Shown here one piece after another: positions 1 to 6,808 of a stretch of 38,437 bases of DNA; the first letter of the stretch is position 1, and every line of letters starts with the position of its first letter. The notes below the pieces were generated by a model, which was not told the origin of the DNA, ran no database searches, and was given only the letters and a program-made list of their open reading frames with translations. The stretch covers positions 1 to 38,437 of the forward strand of contig JANWIG010000044.1 of assembly GCA_025449975.1 (NCBI GenBank), given 5' to 3'. Position numbers and translations under genes: made by a program. The stretch comes from Thermoactinomycetaceae bacterium (lineage in GTDB: Bacteria; Bacillota; Bacilli; Thermoactinomycetales; Thermoactinomycetaceae).

Positions 1-1183
1 GTTCAAACCCTTTGGCTACTTCTAGTGCTGTCCTCTTTAATTGCAAGATGGTTGGCTTTTTATGCTGAAAAGACAACTCTTTGAGCAAATCACTCGCCTT
101 GCGCAGGGTCCCGCCTCGAGCGAGATTGGAAACAATATGCTGTGTATTGGCAATGCGACCTACTGCGGAAGTGATTCTCCATTCTCCACGTTTGCTTTTT
201 TGCACGAGGACACGAAAGTCGACTGGTCTTCTTTGAAAAGTAACAAGGGTTAATCCCTGTTGAATCAGATAGGATTGGTTGCCGATTTTTCGTTTAAGGA
301 TTTTAAGGGTTTCTTGAAAAGTGGACAATGTTCGAGTAATCGTACCATTGGGAGTAGAAGACTGGTAGATTAACTTTTTATTGTCGAGAATGAGGCGAAT
401 AATGCCTCCGCCAAGACTACCGTTGGTCGGTTTTAAATACAGATTTTTATATCGCAATAACATTTCTTTTAACATGCCTACAGAAAGCAGTACCGTTTCT
501 GGTAACATCACCTTCATCTGCTCATCTTGTTGTAAAATTTGATGTACCTGCCATTTATTCAAAAATTTTTCGTTGAAAATAGGGATCTGGTGCCTTTCGC
601 GCAAATAAGCTAATTTGCTTTCATATTTTTGTTCGATTCTCCGTGATAAAATACGGTTATAAATGACATCAGGAAACGGTATAATCGTTTGCGTCCACTT
701 CCCTTTTCGATGAATCCATCCAACGATTCTTTGTTGATCCAATCGAATCGATTCTGGAAAAAAGATGGCTACACGGATTCCGTGTGTATGACCACAATGA
801 GAGCACTCTTCTAAAAAGCGTGTCATCGTTCCAAAGGGTAATTCAGCTGTCCGATTGGGTGGGGGATTAATTAAAATTCCCAACAAAGGGCCAAGTTTTA
901 GGCGATAGGTTCGTGGATCGAAATGGGCAGTAAGAAATGGTTGTTGATATAGTAATAACTGAGTAGCTAGTTGTGGACTAATGGAAAGCAGTGGTGCTTT
1001 ATGGCGAAAAAACTTGATGCTGCTCAAGGCATGGGCAGACCCAAATGAAACTTGGATATGCGTCACCATCTTCTTGTTTATGCCCAGTCTACGCGCTAAA
1101 ATATGGCTCATCAAGATATTAGTTGTATTTTCAGGAAAGTGGCGTTTAGGTATCATTTGAATTTGAACTCGTGATCGCCCCAT
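1..1183 (-). CDS. YheC/YheD-family endospore coat-associated protein, ATP-grasp type (3' end cut by window edge)
   Basis: Reading the minus strand from ATG at 1183 gives 394 uninterrupted codons to the window edge, so the C-terminus is missing. The start is supported by a GGAAGGGGAT Shine-Dalgarno sequence just upstream. The N-terminal part carries a LGPLLGIL segment and a later YNRI segment. The C-terminal part has YLKPTNGSLGGGI, an ATP-grasp nucleotide-binding loop, followed by DFRVLVQK, both typical of the YheC/YheD proteins found on spore coats of Bacillales. Family members are about 360-450 residues, so only a short tail should be missing. The next gene, divergent, resembles YheA, which is a neighbour of yheC and yheD in Bacillus subtilis; this supports the assignment. 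Biochemical function is not established for the family. YheC and YheD cannot be told apart here. Confidence 0.85.
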   Translation of the reverse strand, partial: MGRSRVQIQMIPKRHFPENTTNILMSHILARRLGINKKMVTHIQVSFGSAHALSSIKFFRHKAPLLSISPQLATQLLLYQQPFLTAHFDPRTYRLKLGPLLGILINPPPNRTAELPFGTMTRFLEECSHCGHTHGIRVAIFFPESIRLDQQRIVGWIHRKGKWTQTIIPFPDVIYNRILSRRIEQKYESKLAYLRERHQIPIFNEKFLNKWQVHQILQQDEQMKVMLPETVLLSVGMLKEMLLRYKNLYLKPTNGSLGGGIIRLILDNKKLIYQSSTPNGTITRTLSTFQETLKILKRKIGNQSYLIQQGLTLVTFQRRPVDFRVLVQKSKRGEWRITSAVGRIANTQHIVSNLARGGTLRKASDLLKELSFQHKKPTILQLKRTALEVAKGFE

Positions 1184-1327
1184 GTAAATCCCCTTCCGCC
1201 AGAATAACTAATGGTATTGTATGTGGGCATGTATCGTAAGGTGATAAAAATGGATTCTTAACGCCAGAAAAGGGGAAATAGGGGATAAGTATCACTAGGA
1301 AATGGACTTCTCCATTTTTTGTTACCT

Positions 1328-1341
1328 TGTAACCGTTTCCA
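1328..1341. promoter_or_regulatory. cre-like site (candidate CcpA operator)
   Basis: TGTAACCGTTTCCA matches the catabolite-responsive element consensus TGWAANCGNTNWCA at all but one defined position. It lies about 60 bases upstream of the yheA-like start and 145 bases upstream of the divergent yheC/D-like start, in the only shared control region of the two. A single match of this kind can occur by chance, and no promoter was placed beside it. Confidence 0.35.
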
Positions 1342-1400
1342 AATAACAGAAAAAAGGATTGGAATCGATCGAAGCGTTATAAAAAATGGGGGTTTGTTTC

Positions 1401-1748
1401 ATGGAAAATCCATACGACTTTGCGCATCAATTAGCTCGTAGCATCCGGAAATCGGAAATTTATCGTGAATTGCAGGAAGCCCAACAAGAGATAGAGAATA
1501 ATCCAAAATATAAAGAAATGATCTCTACTCTTCGGCAGACGCAATTGGAATTACAGAGTATGTCTCTTCAAGGGAAGGATCTACCAAAAGAGAAAAAAGA
1601 ACAAGTCGAAAAGCTCATGTTAGCGGTGGAAGGGATTCCCCCGATCATGAAATATCTTCAAGCTGAAGAGAGATTTGGGATTCTTATCAATGATATTCAA
1701 AAAATTGTTTTTGAACCTGTGAATGATATTTTTAAAGAAAAGGTCTAG
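1401..1748 (+). CDS. yheA: YheA/YlbF-family (UPF0342-like) small helical protein
   Basis: The 115-residue protein starts [15 protein letters not shown] and is almost wholly predicted helix rich in Glu, Gln and Lys. It carries the pattern of the YlbF/YmcA/YheA superfamily: an N-terminal helix with paired small residues, a central linker ([12 protein letters not shown]) and a C-terminal helix ending near an F-x-P motif. An in-frame ATG at 1386 overlaps the GGGGG ribosome binding site (1388-1392), so the ATG at 1401, with 8-base spacing, is preferred. YlbF and YmcA act with YaaT in RNA processing in B. subtilis, but YheA itself has no settled function. The divergent yheC/D-like neighbour supports the YheA call. 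The gene is 13 bases from ytkL and probably co-transcribed with it. Confidence 0.75.
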   Translation: MENPYDFAHQLARSIRKSEIYRELQEAQQEIENNPKYKEMISTLRQTQLELQSMSLQGKDLPKEKKEQVEKLMLAVEGIPPIMKYLQAEERFGILINDIQKIVFEPVNDIFKEKV

Positions 1749-1761
1749 AGGAGGAAAAAGA

Positions 1762-2451
1762 ATGAAACTTACTTTTTTAGGTCATTCCTGTGTACTGATT
1801 GAACATGGAGAACATCGTCTGATTATCGATCCCTTTTTGACGGGAAATCCAGTAGCTACCGTATCTGCTGATGAAATTGAGGTAGACTATGTTTTGGTAA
1901 CCCATGGTCATGGTGACCATCTCGGCGATACCGTGCAAATTGCAAAACGAAATGATGCCACAGTGATCGCCAATTTTGAACTAGCTACATATTTAGGATG
2001 GCAAGGAGTAAAAACACACGAGATGCATATCGGCGGTAGTTTCTCTTTCCCCTTTGGTAAAGTGAAACTAACCCCAGCGCTCCATGGAACCGGTCTGGTG
2101 ATCCCTGAGAAAAAAGAGATCGTTTATTTAGGAATGCCAACAGGTCTGTTGATTACCATCGATGGTAAAACCATTTATCATGCTGGAGATACAGGGCTCT
2201 TTTCGGATATGAAGTTGATTGGACAAAGACAACCGATTGATGTTGCCTTTTTACCGATTGGAGATAACTATACCATGGGACCCGAAGATGCCTTGTTGGC
2301 AGCAGAATGGATTGGAGCGAAGCAGGTGGTTCCAATGCATTACAGTACATGGCCACCGATTGAGCAAGATGCATATAAATATGTACAAGAACTGGGTCAA
2401 CGTGGAATTCAAGGAGTCGTATTAAAACCAGGGGATAATATTTCACTCTAA
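1762..2451 (+). CDS. ytkL: UPF0173-type metal-dependent hydrolase, metallo-beta-lactamase fold
   Basis: The 229-residue protein has the metallo-beta-lactamase metal-binding series: GHSC near residue 7, [10 protein letters not shown] near residue 45 (HxHxDH), a single His in the middle, HAGDTG near residue 136 and a C-terminal PMHYSTWP His. Length and motif layout match the YtkL/UPF0173 family. The reading frame could open earlier at 1723, but the ATG at 1762 has a perfect GAGGAGG site 7 bases upstream and the earlier stretch would overlap the yheA-like gene. The physiological substrate is unknown. The gene ends about 120 bases before a strong terminator. It occupies the same place next to ytoI as in Bacillus. 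Confidence 0.88.
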   Translation: MKLTFLGHSCVLIEHGEHRLIIDPFLTGNPVATVSADEIEVDYVLVTHGHGDHLGDTVQIAKRNDATVIANFELATYLGWQGVKTHEMHIGGSFSFPFGKVKLTPALHGTGLVIPEKKEIVYLGMPTGLLITIDGKTIYHAGDTGLFSDMKLIGQRQPIDVAFLPIGDNYTMGPEDALLAAEWIGAKQVVPMHYSTWPPIEQDAYKYVQELGQRGIQGVVLKPGDNISL

Positions 2452-2571
2452 TCGATAAAATCCAAAGGACGAACAAGCGATTGGGATTAGATATAAAAAT
2501 GTAAAGCATTTGTAATTATATTGTAATGTTGTTCCTCTAGAATAGGGGATAGGATGAAAACCCCCTTTGGT

Positions 2572-2601
2572 AGAGACGGCCCGGAAACCGTCTCTTTTTT
2601 T
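2572..2601 (+). terminator. Rho-independent terminator after ytkL
   Basis: AGAGACGG (2572-2579) pairs perfectly with CCGTCTCT (2588-2595) across an 8-base loop and is followed by a run of T. It closes the yheA-ytkL transcript. Confidence 0.85.
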
Positions 2602-2659
2602 ATGTTTTCTTCTGTTATAATACAGCATAATAATTACTAAAAGGGGAAGGTGAACTTGG

Positions 2660-3973
2660 TTGGCTACGAAGCATGAGCAGATTATTAAATTCATTGAAAG
2701 CCTCGATGTAGGACATAAAATTTCTGTTCGTCAGATTGCCAAAGAGTTGAGTGTGAGTGATGGAACCGCTTATCGGGCGATCAAAGAGGCAGAAAATCAA
2801 GGATTGGTCAATACAATTGAACGGGTAGGAACGGTTCGCATTGAAAAAAAACATCGTACAGATATTGAAAGATTGACCTTTGCGGAAGTCGTTAATATCG
2901 TGGATGGAAACGTATTAGGTGGGAAAGCAGGTCTGCATAAGACATTGAATCGTTTTGTGATCGGAGCGATGAAGTTGGAAGCGATGATGCGTTATGTTGA
3001 ACCAGGCAATCTCTTGATCGTAGGAAATCGGGACAATGTACATCGGATCTCTCTGGAGAGGGGAGCTGCAGTTTTAATTACAGGAGGCTTTGATGCAACG
3101 GAAGTGGTCAAAGAGCTAGCCGACCGCTTGGAACTTCCTGTTATTTCCAGCAGTTACGATACATTTACAGTTGCTTCCATGATTAATCGCGCCATTTATG
3201 ATCGCTTGATCAAAAAAGATATTCTCCTGGTTGAGGATGTTCTTTCCCCTAAAAATCAGGTTTTTTATTTAAATGAATCAGACTCAGTTGCTACTTTTCA
3301 TAAGAAAGTAAAAGAGACGGGGCATAGTCGTTTTCCTGTGGTCGATCATAATCATCGTGTGGTTGGCATCGTGACAGCAAAAGATGTGATGAGATTTAAA
3401 CCGAATGATCCCATTGAAAAAGCGATGACCAGAAATCCGATTATGGTTTCCACAAAAACATCTCTCGCTTCAGCAGCCCATGAAATGGTTTGGGAAGGGA
3501 TCGAGATTTTGCCAGTCATCAATGAACAGAAGCGACTGGTCGGCATCATCAGCCGTCAAGATGTGATCAAATCATTGCAATACAATCAAAAACAACCTCA
3601 AGTAGGTGAGACAATTCAAGAACTTAGTTTTCGTGGATTTTCAGAGGTCAGTGATAAGCAAGGTGGTATTACTTTTCGCGGGCAAGTGACACCACAGATG
3701 ACCGACTCGTTGGGAACATTAAGCACTGGCGTTTTAACATCTTTGATTACGGAAACGTCTTTAAGGGTCTTACGTCGTCTCCGGCGAGGGGATCTCTCCG
3801 TACAAAACTTAAGTCTCTTTTTACTCAAGCCGGTGCAGTTGGAAAGTGCCATTGAGATCATTCCGCGTGTCCTCGATCTGGGACGGAAACAGGCAAAATT
3901 GGATATCGAGGTGCTTTGTGAGAATCAGGTGGTAGCGAAAGCTTTGATGATGGCGCATACGATTGAACGTTAA
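2660..3973 (+). CDS. ytoI: YtoI: HTH + DRTGG + CBS pair + hot-dog domain protein
   Basis: The 437-residue protein combines an N-terminal helix-turn-helix (about 1-70, with SVRQIAKELSVSDGTAYRAI), a DRTGG domain (about 75-185), two CBS domains (about 190-250 and 255-310, with the RFPVVDHNHRVVGIVTAKDV pattern) and a C-terminal hot-dog fold (about 325-437). This architecture is that of Bacillus YtoI, a predicted regulator that senses an adenine nucleotide or an acyl-CoA-like ligand; no target is known. The start is TTG at 2660. It is chosen because AAGGGGAAGGTG lies 7 bases upstream and the HTH begins at once. It is probably monocistronic, between the ytkL terminator and the next gene. Confidence 0.88.
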   Translation: MATKHEQIIKFIESLDVGHKISVRQIAKELSVSDGTAYRAIKEAENQGLVNTIERVGTVRIEKKHRTDIERLTFAEVVNIVDGNVLGGKAGLHKTLNRFVIGAMKLEAMMRYVEPGNLLIVGNRDNVHRISLERGAAVLITGGFDATEVVKELADRLELPVISSSYDTFTVASMINRAIYDRLIKKDILLVEDVLSPKNQVFYLNESDSVATFHKKVKETGHSRFPVVDHNHRVVGIVTAKDVMRFKPNDPIEKAMTRNPIMVSTKTSLASAAHEMVWEGIEILPVINEQKRLVGIISRQDVIKSLQYNQKQPQVGETIQELSFRGFSEVSDKQGGITFRGQVTPQMTDSLGTLSTGVLTSLITETSLRVLRRLRRGDLSVQNLSLFLLKPVQLESAIEIIPRVLDLGRKQAKLDIEVLCENQVVAKALMMAHTIER

Positions 3974-4075
3974 GGAAAATGAAACTAGTTATTCATCTAA
4001 TGAAAGGTGCGGAGGGTTCAGGCGATCGAATGAATAATATACTATAAAATCAAGAAATGAAAGGTGGTTGGGTGA

Positions 4076-4957
4076 GTGAAGCATTATCTCTTTTGTTACG
4101 GAACGTTGCGGAGACATGAGCCAAACCACTTTTATTTGACTTCAGCGAAATGTATTGCTGAACAGGCTTGGACCCATGGTCGTCTTTATCGCGTTGATTG
4201 GTATCCGGCGCTCGTTCCGGGGGGAGAGAAGCTTGTATATGGGGAATTGTATCAAATCGATGACGATATGTTAGAGCGAATCGATGAACTGGAAGGGTAT
4301 GAAGAGGGAAGGGAGAATAATGAATTTCAACGCATAAAGCAAACGGTCTTTTTTGATCGCGGTTCGGTCGAAGCATATGTGTATGTATATACCAGCCAGC
4401 AAGCCAAATCTTGTCCGTTGGTTGTTCGTAACGATTGGAAGTGTGAGAGGTATTTGTCAGCCGATGAGCTCTATTATTTTGCCTATGGTTCATGCATGGA
4501 TCAACAGCGATTTATCGATTATGGGGTTCATCATCTTTTTCAAGATATTGTTGGCAGGGGGATTGTCCCAGGTTATTCCTTACGTTATACGAGAAAATCA
4601 GTGGACGGTGGACGGGCTGATATGATGGAAATAGGAGGGGTAGTAGAAGGAAAAGTATACCGCATTAATCAAGAAGCTTTGCAATATCTATACGAACGCG
4701 AAGGGGCGGTGCGTGCAGGTGGGGTTTATCGACCTACTTTTGTCGATGGACAGATCGAGGCTCAACCCCATCAGAATATGTTAACTTTTGTTGTCGCTCG
4801 TAAAGAAGAGGAAACGGCACCACCAGACCACTATATAGAGGAAATCGTTCGTGGATCGTATGGATTTGTCAGCAGCGAATATTTTGAGCAACTTGAAAAA
4901 TATCATCAGGAGCAGTTTGGGATGGATTTAAGAAGATGGTATGAGAAAAAGGAATAA
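4076..4957 (+). CDS. two-domain gamma-glutamylcyclotransferase-like protein (YkqA-like)
   Basis: The 293-residue protein holds two copies of the gamma-glutamylcyclotransferase/AIG2-like fold. The first begins HYLFCYGTLRRHEPNHFYL and has the DDDMLERIDELEGYE segment with the acidic residue expected for catalysis. The second begins YYFAYGSCMDQQRF near residue 138 and runs to the C-terminus. Each has the YGT/YGS phosphate-binding-type loop. B. subtilis YkqA, as I recall it, has a similar double arrangement. The likely reaction class is release of 5-oxoproline from gamma-glutamyl amines or peptides, but the substrate is not visible from sequence. The start is GTG at 4076 after an AAAGGTGG site. 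It lies convergent to ytpI. Confidence 0.8.
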   Translation: MKHYLFCYGTLRRHEPNHFYLTSAKCIAEQAWTHGRLYRVDWYPALVPGGEKLVYGELYQIDDDMLERIDELEGYEEGRENNEFQRIKQTVFFDRGSVEAYVYVYTSQQAKSCPLVVRNDWKCERYLSADELYYFAYGSCMDQQRFIDYGVHHLFQDIVGRGIVPGYSLRYTRKSVDGGRADMMEIGGVVEGKVYRINQEALQYLYEREGAVRAGGVYRPTFVDGQIEAQPHQNMLTFVVARKEEETAPPDHYIEEIVRGSYGFVSSEYFEQLEKYHQEQFGMDLRRWYEKKE

Positions 4958-4959
4958 AG

Positions 4960-4991
4960 AATTGGTTTCGTCCTTTGCTTCGAAACCAATT
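4960..4991. terminator. Hairpin between convergent genes, probable two-way terminator
   Basis: AATTGGTTTCG (4960-4970) and CGAAACCAATT (4981-4991) form an 11-bp perfect stem with a 10-base loop. It sits 3 bases after the stop of the cyclotransferase-like gene and 14 bases past the ytpI stop. T-runs are weak on both sides, so termination efficiency is uncertain. Confidence 0.6.
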
Positions 4992-5004
4992 CCAATAAAA
5001 GAGT

Positions 5005-5304
5005 TTACTGTTCTTTTTTTTGATGAGCTTGTAACTGTCGGTAATTTCGAATGCCGGCATATAGATTGATGCAACCTAGTAAGAAGATAAGTGAGATCAA
5101 GACCATCCGCCATAGACGATAGTCGGGAGTCAGAAAGAGAAGAAGGGAAATCGAAATAAACAGACTACCCATCGAGATGTTCAGCCATGCTTGATGGAGA
5201 TGGTGCCTAAAACCCGTCGTTCTACGTTTCATAATGCTAAAATAGAGAATCCCAAAAGTGGTTAAAATGGTTAGAGAGATCACCAAAATAAATAAGAAAT
5301 CCAT
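5005..5304 (-). CDS. ytpI: YtpI-like small membrane protein
   Basis: The 99-residue protein has three hydrophobic segments (about 2-24, 43-62 and 66-85) separated by basic stretches, with a Lys/Arg/Gln-rich tail. Length, topology and position next to ytoI match the YtpI family of Bacillales, which has no known function. The start is the ATG at 5304, preceded by GGAGGAC. In B. subtilis nrnA (oligoribonuclease) lies between ytpI and ytrI; here that place is taken by a 65-residue ORF. Confidence 0.75.
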   Translation of the reverse strand: MDFLFILVISLTILTTFGILYFSIMKRRTTGFRHHLHQAWLNISMGSLFISISLLLFLTPDYRLWRMVLISLIFLLGCINLYAGIRNYRQLQAHQKKEQ

Positions 5305-5355
5305 TCATAAGTCCTCCGCTAGATTCAGATATTTTGAAAAAGATATATGTATGAG

Positions 5356-5382
5356 GCCTACACCGACTGAAAAGGTGTAGGC
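5356..5382 (-). terminator. Hairpin after the 65-residue gene, possible terminator
   Basis: GCCTACACC and GGTGTAGGC form a perfect 9-bp stem with a 9-base loop, starting 10 bases after the minus-strand stop at 5392. The downstream T-content is low, so it may be a weak terminator or an mRNA-stabilising hairpin. Confidence 0.5.
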
Positions 5383-5391
5383 GACCAATCA

Positions 5392-5589
5392 TCAGTCTTT
5401 ACAAACGCTGTCTGTTTCTGGAATAAACCAACAACCGATGGAAGTACGTTCGATGCGAACAGGAATGTTTAAAGAAGGGAGCTCTTTCTCAATATAATCG
5501 CATAGTTCTTTGGTTTCGGCATAGGCAGAATACCCCTGTTTGAGCAGCTGCAACTTGTCTTTGGCCATTTGTTTACGATTGATAATCAT
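5392..5589 (-). CDS. hypothetical 65-residue protein
   Basis: I do not recognise this protein. It starts MIINRKQMAKDKLQLLKQG and has a helical Lys/Leu-rich N-terminal half, a central CDYIEKELPS stretch and a C-terminal part with two further Cys (GCWFIPE and a terminal VCKD). It has no signal peptide or membrane segment. The coding call rests on a good AAAGGGGTG ribosome binding site 8 bases before the ATG, an independent position between two genes and a hairpin after the stop. It sits where nrnA is found in B. subtilis but is far too short to be NrnA and lacks DHH motifs. Function unknown. Confidence 0.6.
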   Translation of the reverse strand: MIINRKQMAKDKLQLLKQGYSAYAETKELCDYIEKELPSLNIPVRIERTSIGCWFIPETDSVCKD

Positions 5590-5796
5590 AAGATAAACAC
5601 CCCTTTCGCTAGTTTCTACGGAAAGGTTTTCTCCGTAGTAAAACGGAATGTGAATAAATTCACTAACTGTTAGATAAAGGAAGAGAAAGGAATAAGATAA
5701 ACAGAAGGGGATTTTTTCGTTGATCTTGTTCCGTTTTCTTCCAAGTATATTTATAATAAATCAATATACCATAAAATGAGAGTTTTTGCAATGGGA

Positions 5797-6324
5797 TTAG
5801 GGTTCAGTTGTCGAAGGATGGTGGATTGTAACCCAGACTTTCATCGTTTCCTGATAGAAGGTTAAATATTTGATCGATATTTCTACTTCTTGATTTTGTT
5901 CTTCATTAATCGGGATCGGCTTTTTCATTAAGACGGAAGCGACGAGTTGAGGATTGTTGCTTACCCACTGCATCGACTTATCCAGAAATGGCTCAAGTAG
6001 GGCTTCTACTTGGGCTTTAATCATTTCTGTACCAAAACGCTGTTCGCTATCTACTTCCACACTAATTTTTTTAATTTTTTCTTCTTGATCTGTAGCGGAA
6101 CGGCTTTGCCATTGTGCCTGTTTGTTCAACTCTTGTTCGAGCTTTTGGATCTGCTTGTATTTTTGATTATTTGCAAAATAGATTGCATCTCTTTCTAAAT
6201 ATAGGCTATCCAGCTGTTGGCTAAATAAAAATAGAAAAATGGAGAAACCAGCGAGTAAACCGAGCAAAAAGGCTACCAGTGGGCGACGGTTTTTTTTAAC
6301 TTGTTGGCTGGTTATTTTTAGCAT
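5797..6324 (-). CDS. ytrI: YtrI-like sporulation membrane protein
   Basis: The 175-residue protein has one N-terminal membrane segment (about 17-37: PLVAFLLGLLAGFSIFLFLF), a coiled-coil-like stretch (about 40-75, rich in Gln, Lys and Glu) and an extracytoplasmic C-terminal domain. The frame is open to 6552, but that extension would lie wholly inside ytrH. The ATG at 6324, one base after the ytrH stop, is the natural start and gives the family length (about 167 in B. subtilis). It lacks a strong ribosome binding site of its own, which suggests translational coupling to ytrH. YtrH and YtrI are needed for efficient sporulation in B. subtilis; the mechanism is unknown. Confidence 0.82.
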   Translation of the reverse strand: MLKITSQQVKKNRRPLVAFLLGLLAGFSIFLFLFSQQLDSLYLERDAIYFANNQKYKQIQKLEQELNKQAQWQSRSATDQEEKIKKISVEVDSEQRFGTEMIKAQVEALLEPFLDKSMQWVSNNPQLVASVLMKKPIPINEEQNQEVEISIKYLTFYQETMKVWVTIHHPSTTEP

Positions 6325-6325
6325 T

Positions 6326-6655
6326 TTACACTTCTGCTTGCAGGAGCCAGCGAATAAGTAGCGTTCCCATATGAGCTCCAATAAATGAGCTGACAATGAA
6401 TAGTAGCTGCTGACCCGCCTGCCCAATTTGTCCACCCAAAACATTGAGCTCAATGGCACGGATGGTATCAAAAGTGCCACCGAGAGCAGCGACCATCGCC
6501 CAAATTTTGAGTTGTTCTGCCAAGCGAAGCATTCTTTCTGTCGGATAATCACCTGTAAGGAAGGCAGCCATTCCTCCTAAGGCGACTCCGCCTAGAACCA
6601 CACCTAGAGCAATAAAGAAATCTAAAATGGATGTTTGCCAGAACGGTTGACCCAT
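6326..6655 (-). CDS. ytrH: YtrH-like sporulation membrane protein
   Basis: The 109-residue protein has hydrophobic segments near 8-32, 50-60 and 78-105, with conserved Gly-rich stretches (GVVLGGVALGGMAAF, NVLGGQIGQAG) typical of YtrH. The start is the ATG at 6655 behind AAGGAAGG. It is the first gene of the ytrH-ytrI unit, divergent from dnaE, as in Bacillus. In B. subtilis the pair is expressed in the mother cell under sigma-E, and a sigma-E-like promoter is visible just upstream here. The molecular role is unknown. Confidence 0.87.
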   Translation of the reverse strand: MGQPFWQTSILDFFIALGVVLGGVALGGMAAFLTGDYPTERMLRLAEQLKIWAMVAALGGTFDTIRAIELNVLGGQIGQAGQQLLFIVSSFIGAHMGTLLIRWLLQAEV

Positions 6656-6686
6656 AGAAAAAACCTTCCTTTTGTGCTATTTAGAT

Positions 6687-6717
6687 CATAGATATGAAGA
6701 AGGAAAGTAGAATATGT
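6687..6717 (-). promoter_or_regulatory. Candidate sigma-E promoter for ytrH-ytrI
   Basis: On the minus strand ACATATT (6711-6717) and CATATCTA (6689-6696) are separated by 14 bases. This fits the sigma-E spacing and the -35 consensus KMATATT well, and CATACANT in part. The predicted start near 6680 leaves a leader of about 25 bases carrying only the ribosome binding site. The placement is inferred from the known sigma-E control of ytrHI in B. subtilis. Confidence 0.45.
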
Positions 6718-6737
6718 AAGGCTTGGCAATCATTAGT

Positions 6738-6766
6738 TCAACTTATGAACGATCTCATGATAAGAT
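6738..6766 (+). promoter_or_regulatory. Candidate sigma-A promoter for dnaE
   Basis: TTCAAC (6738-6743) and TAAGAT (6761-6766) are 17 bases apart, and TGA precedes the -10 in extended form. Each hexamer matches the consensus at four of six positions. It lies 43 bases before the dnaE start and is the best candidate in the divergent ytrH/dnaE gap, though weak. Confidence 0.3.
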
Positions 6767-6808
6767 AATGAACAACGAAACGAGCGAGAATGAAGGGCGG
6801 TGAGTAGA

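Noticed and set aside
41-253. Plus-strand ORF at the left end
   Set aside because: It is antisense to the YheC/YheD-like coding sequence, whose frame is open over the whole interval with clear family motifs.
3979-4047. 22-codon ORF (ATG 3979) between ytoI and the cyclotransferase-like gene
   Set aside because: The AAGGA before it is only 2 bases from the ATG, there is no terminator after it, and the composition is unremarkable.
5616-5638. CTACGGA/TCCGTAG hairpin upstream of the 65-residue ORF as a terminator of ytrI
   Set aside because: It is about 160 bases beyond the ytrI stop, has no T-run on the minus strand and has a short stem. Its role is left open.
6325-6552. N-terminal extension of YtrI
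   Set aside because: It lies fully inside ytrH in another frame. The ATG one base after the ytrH stop gives the expected length.
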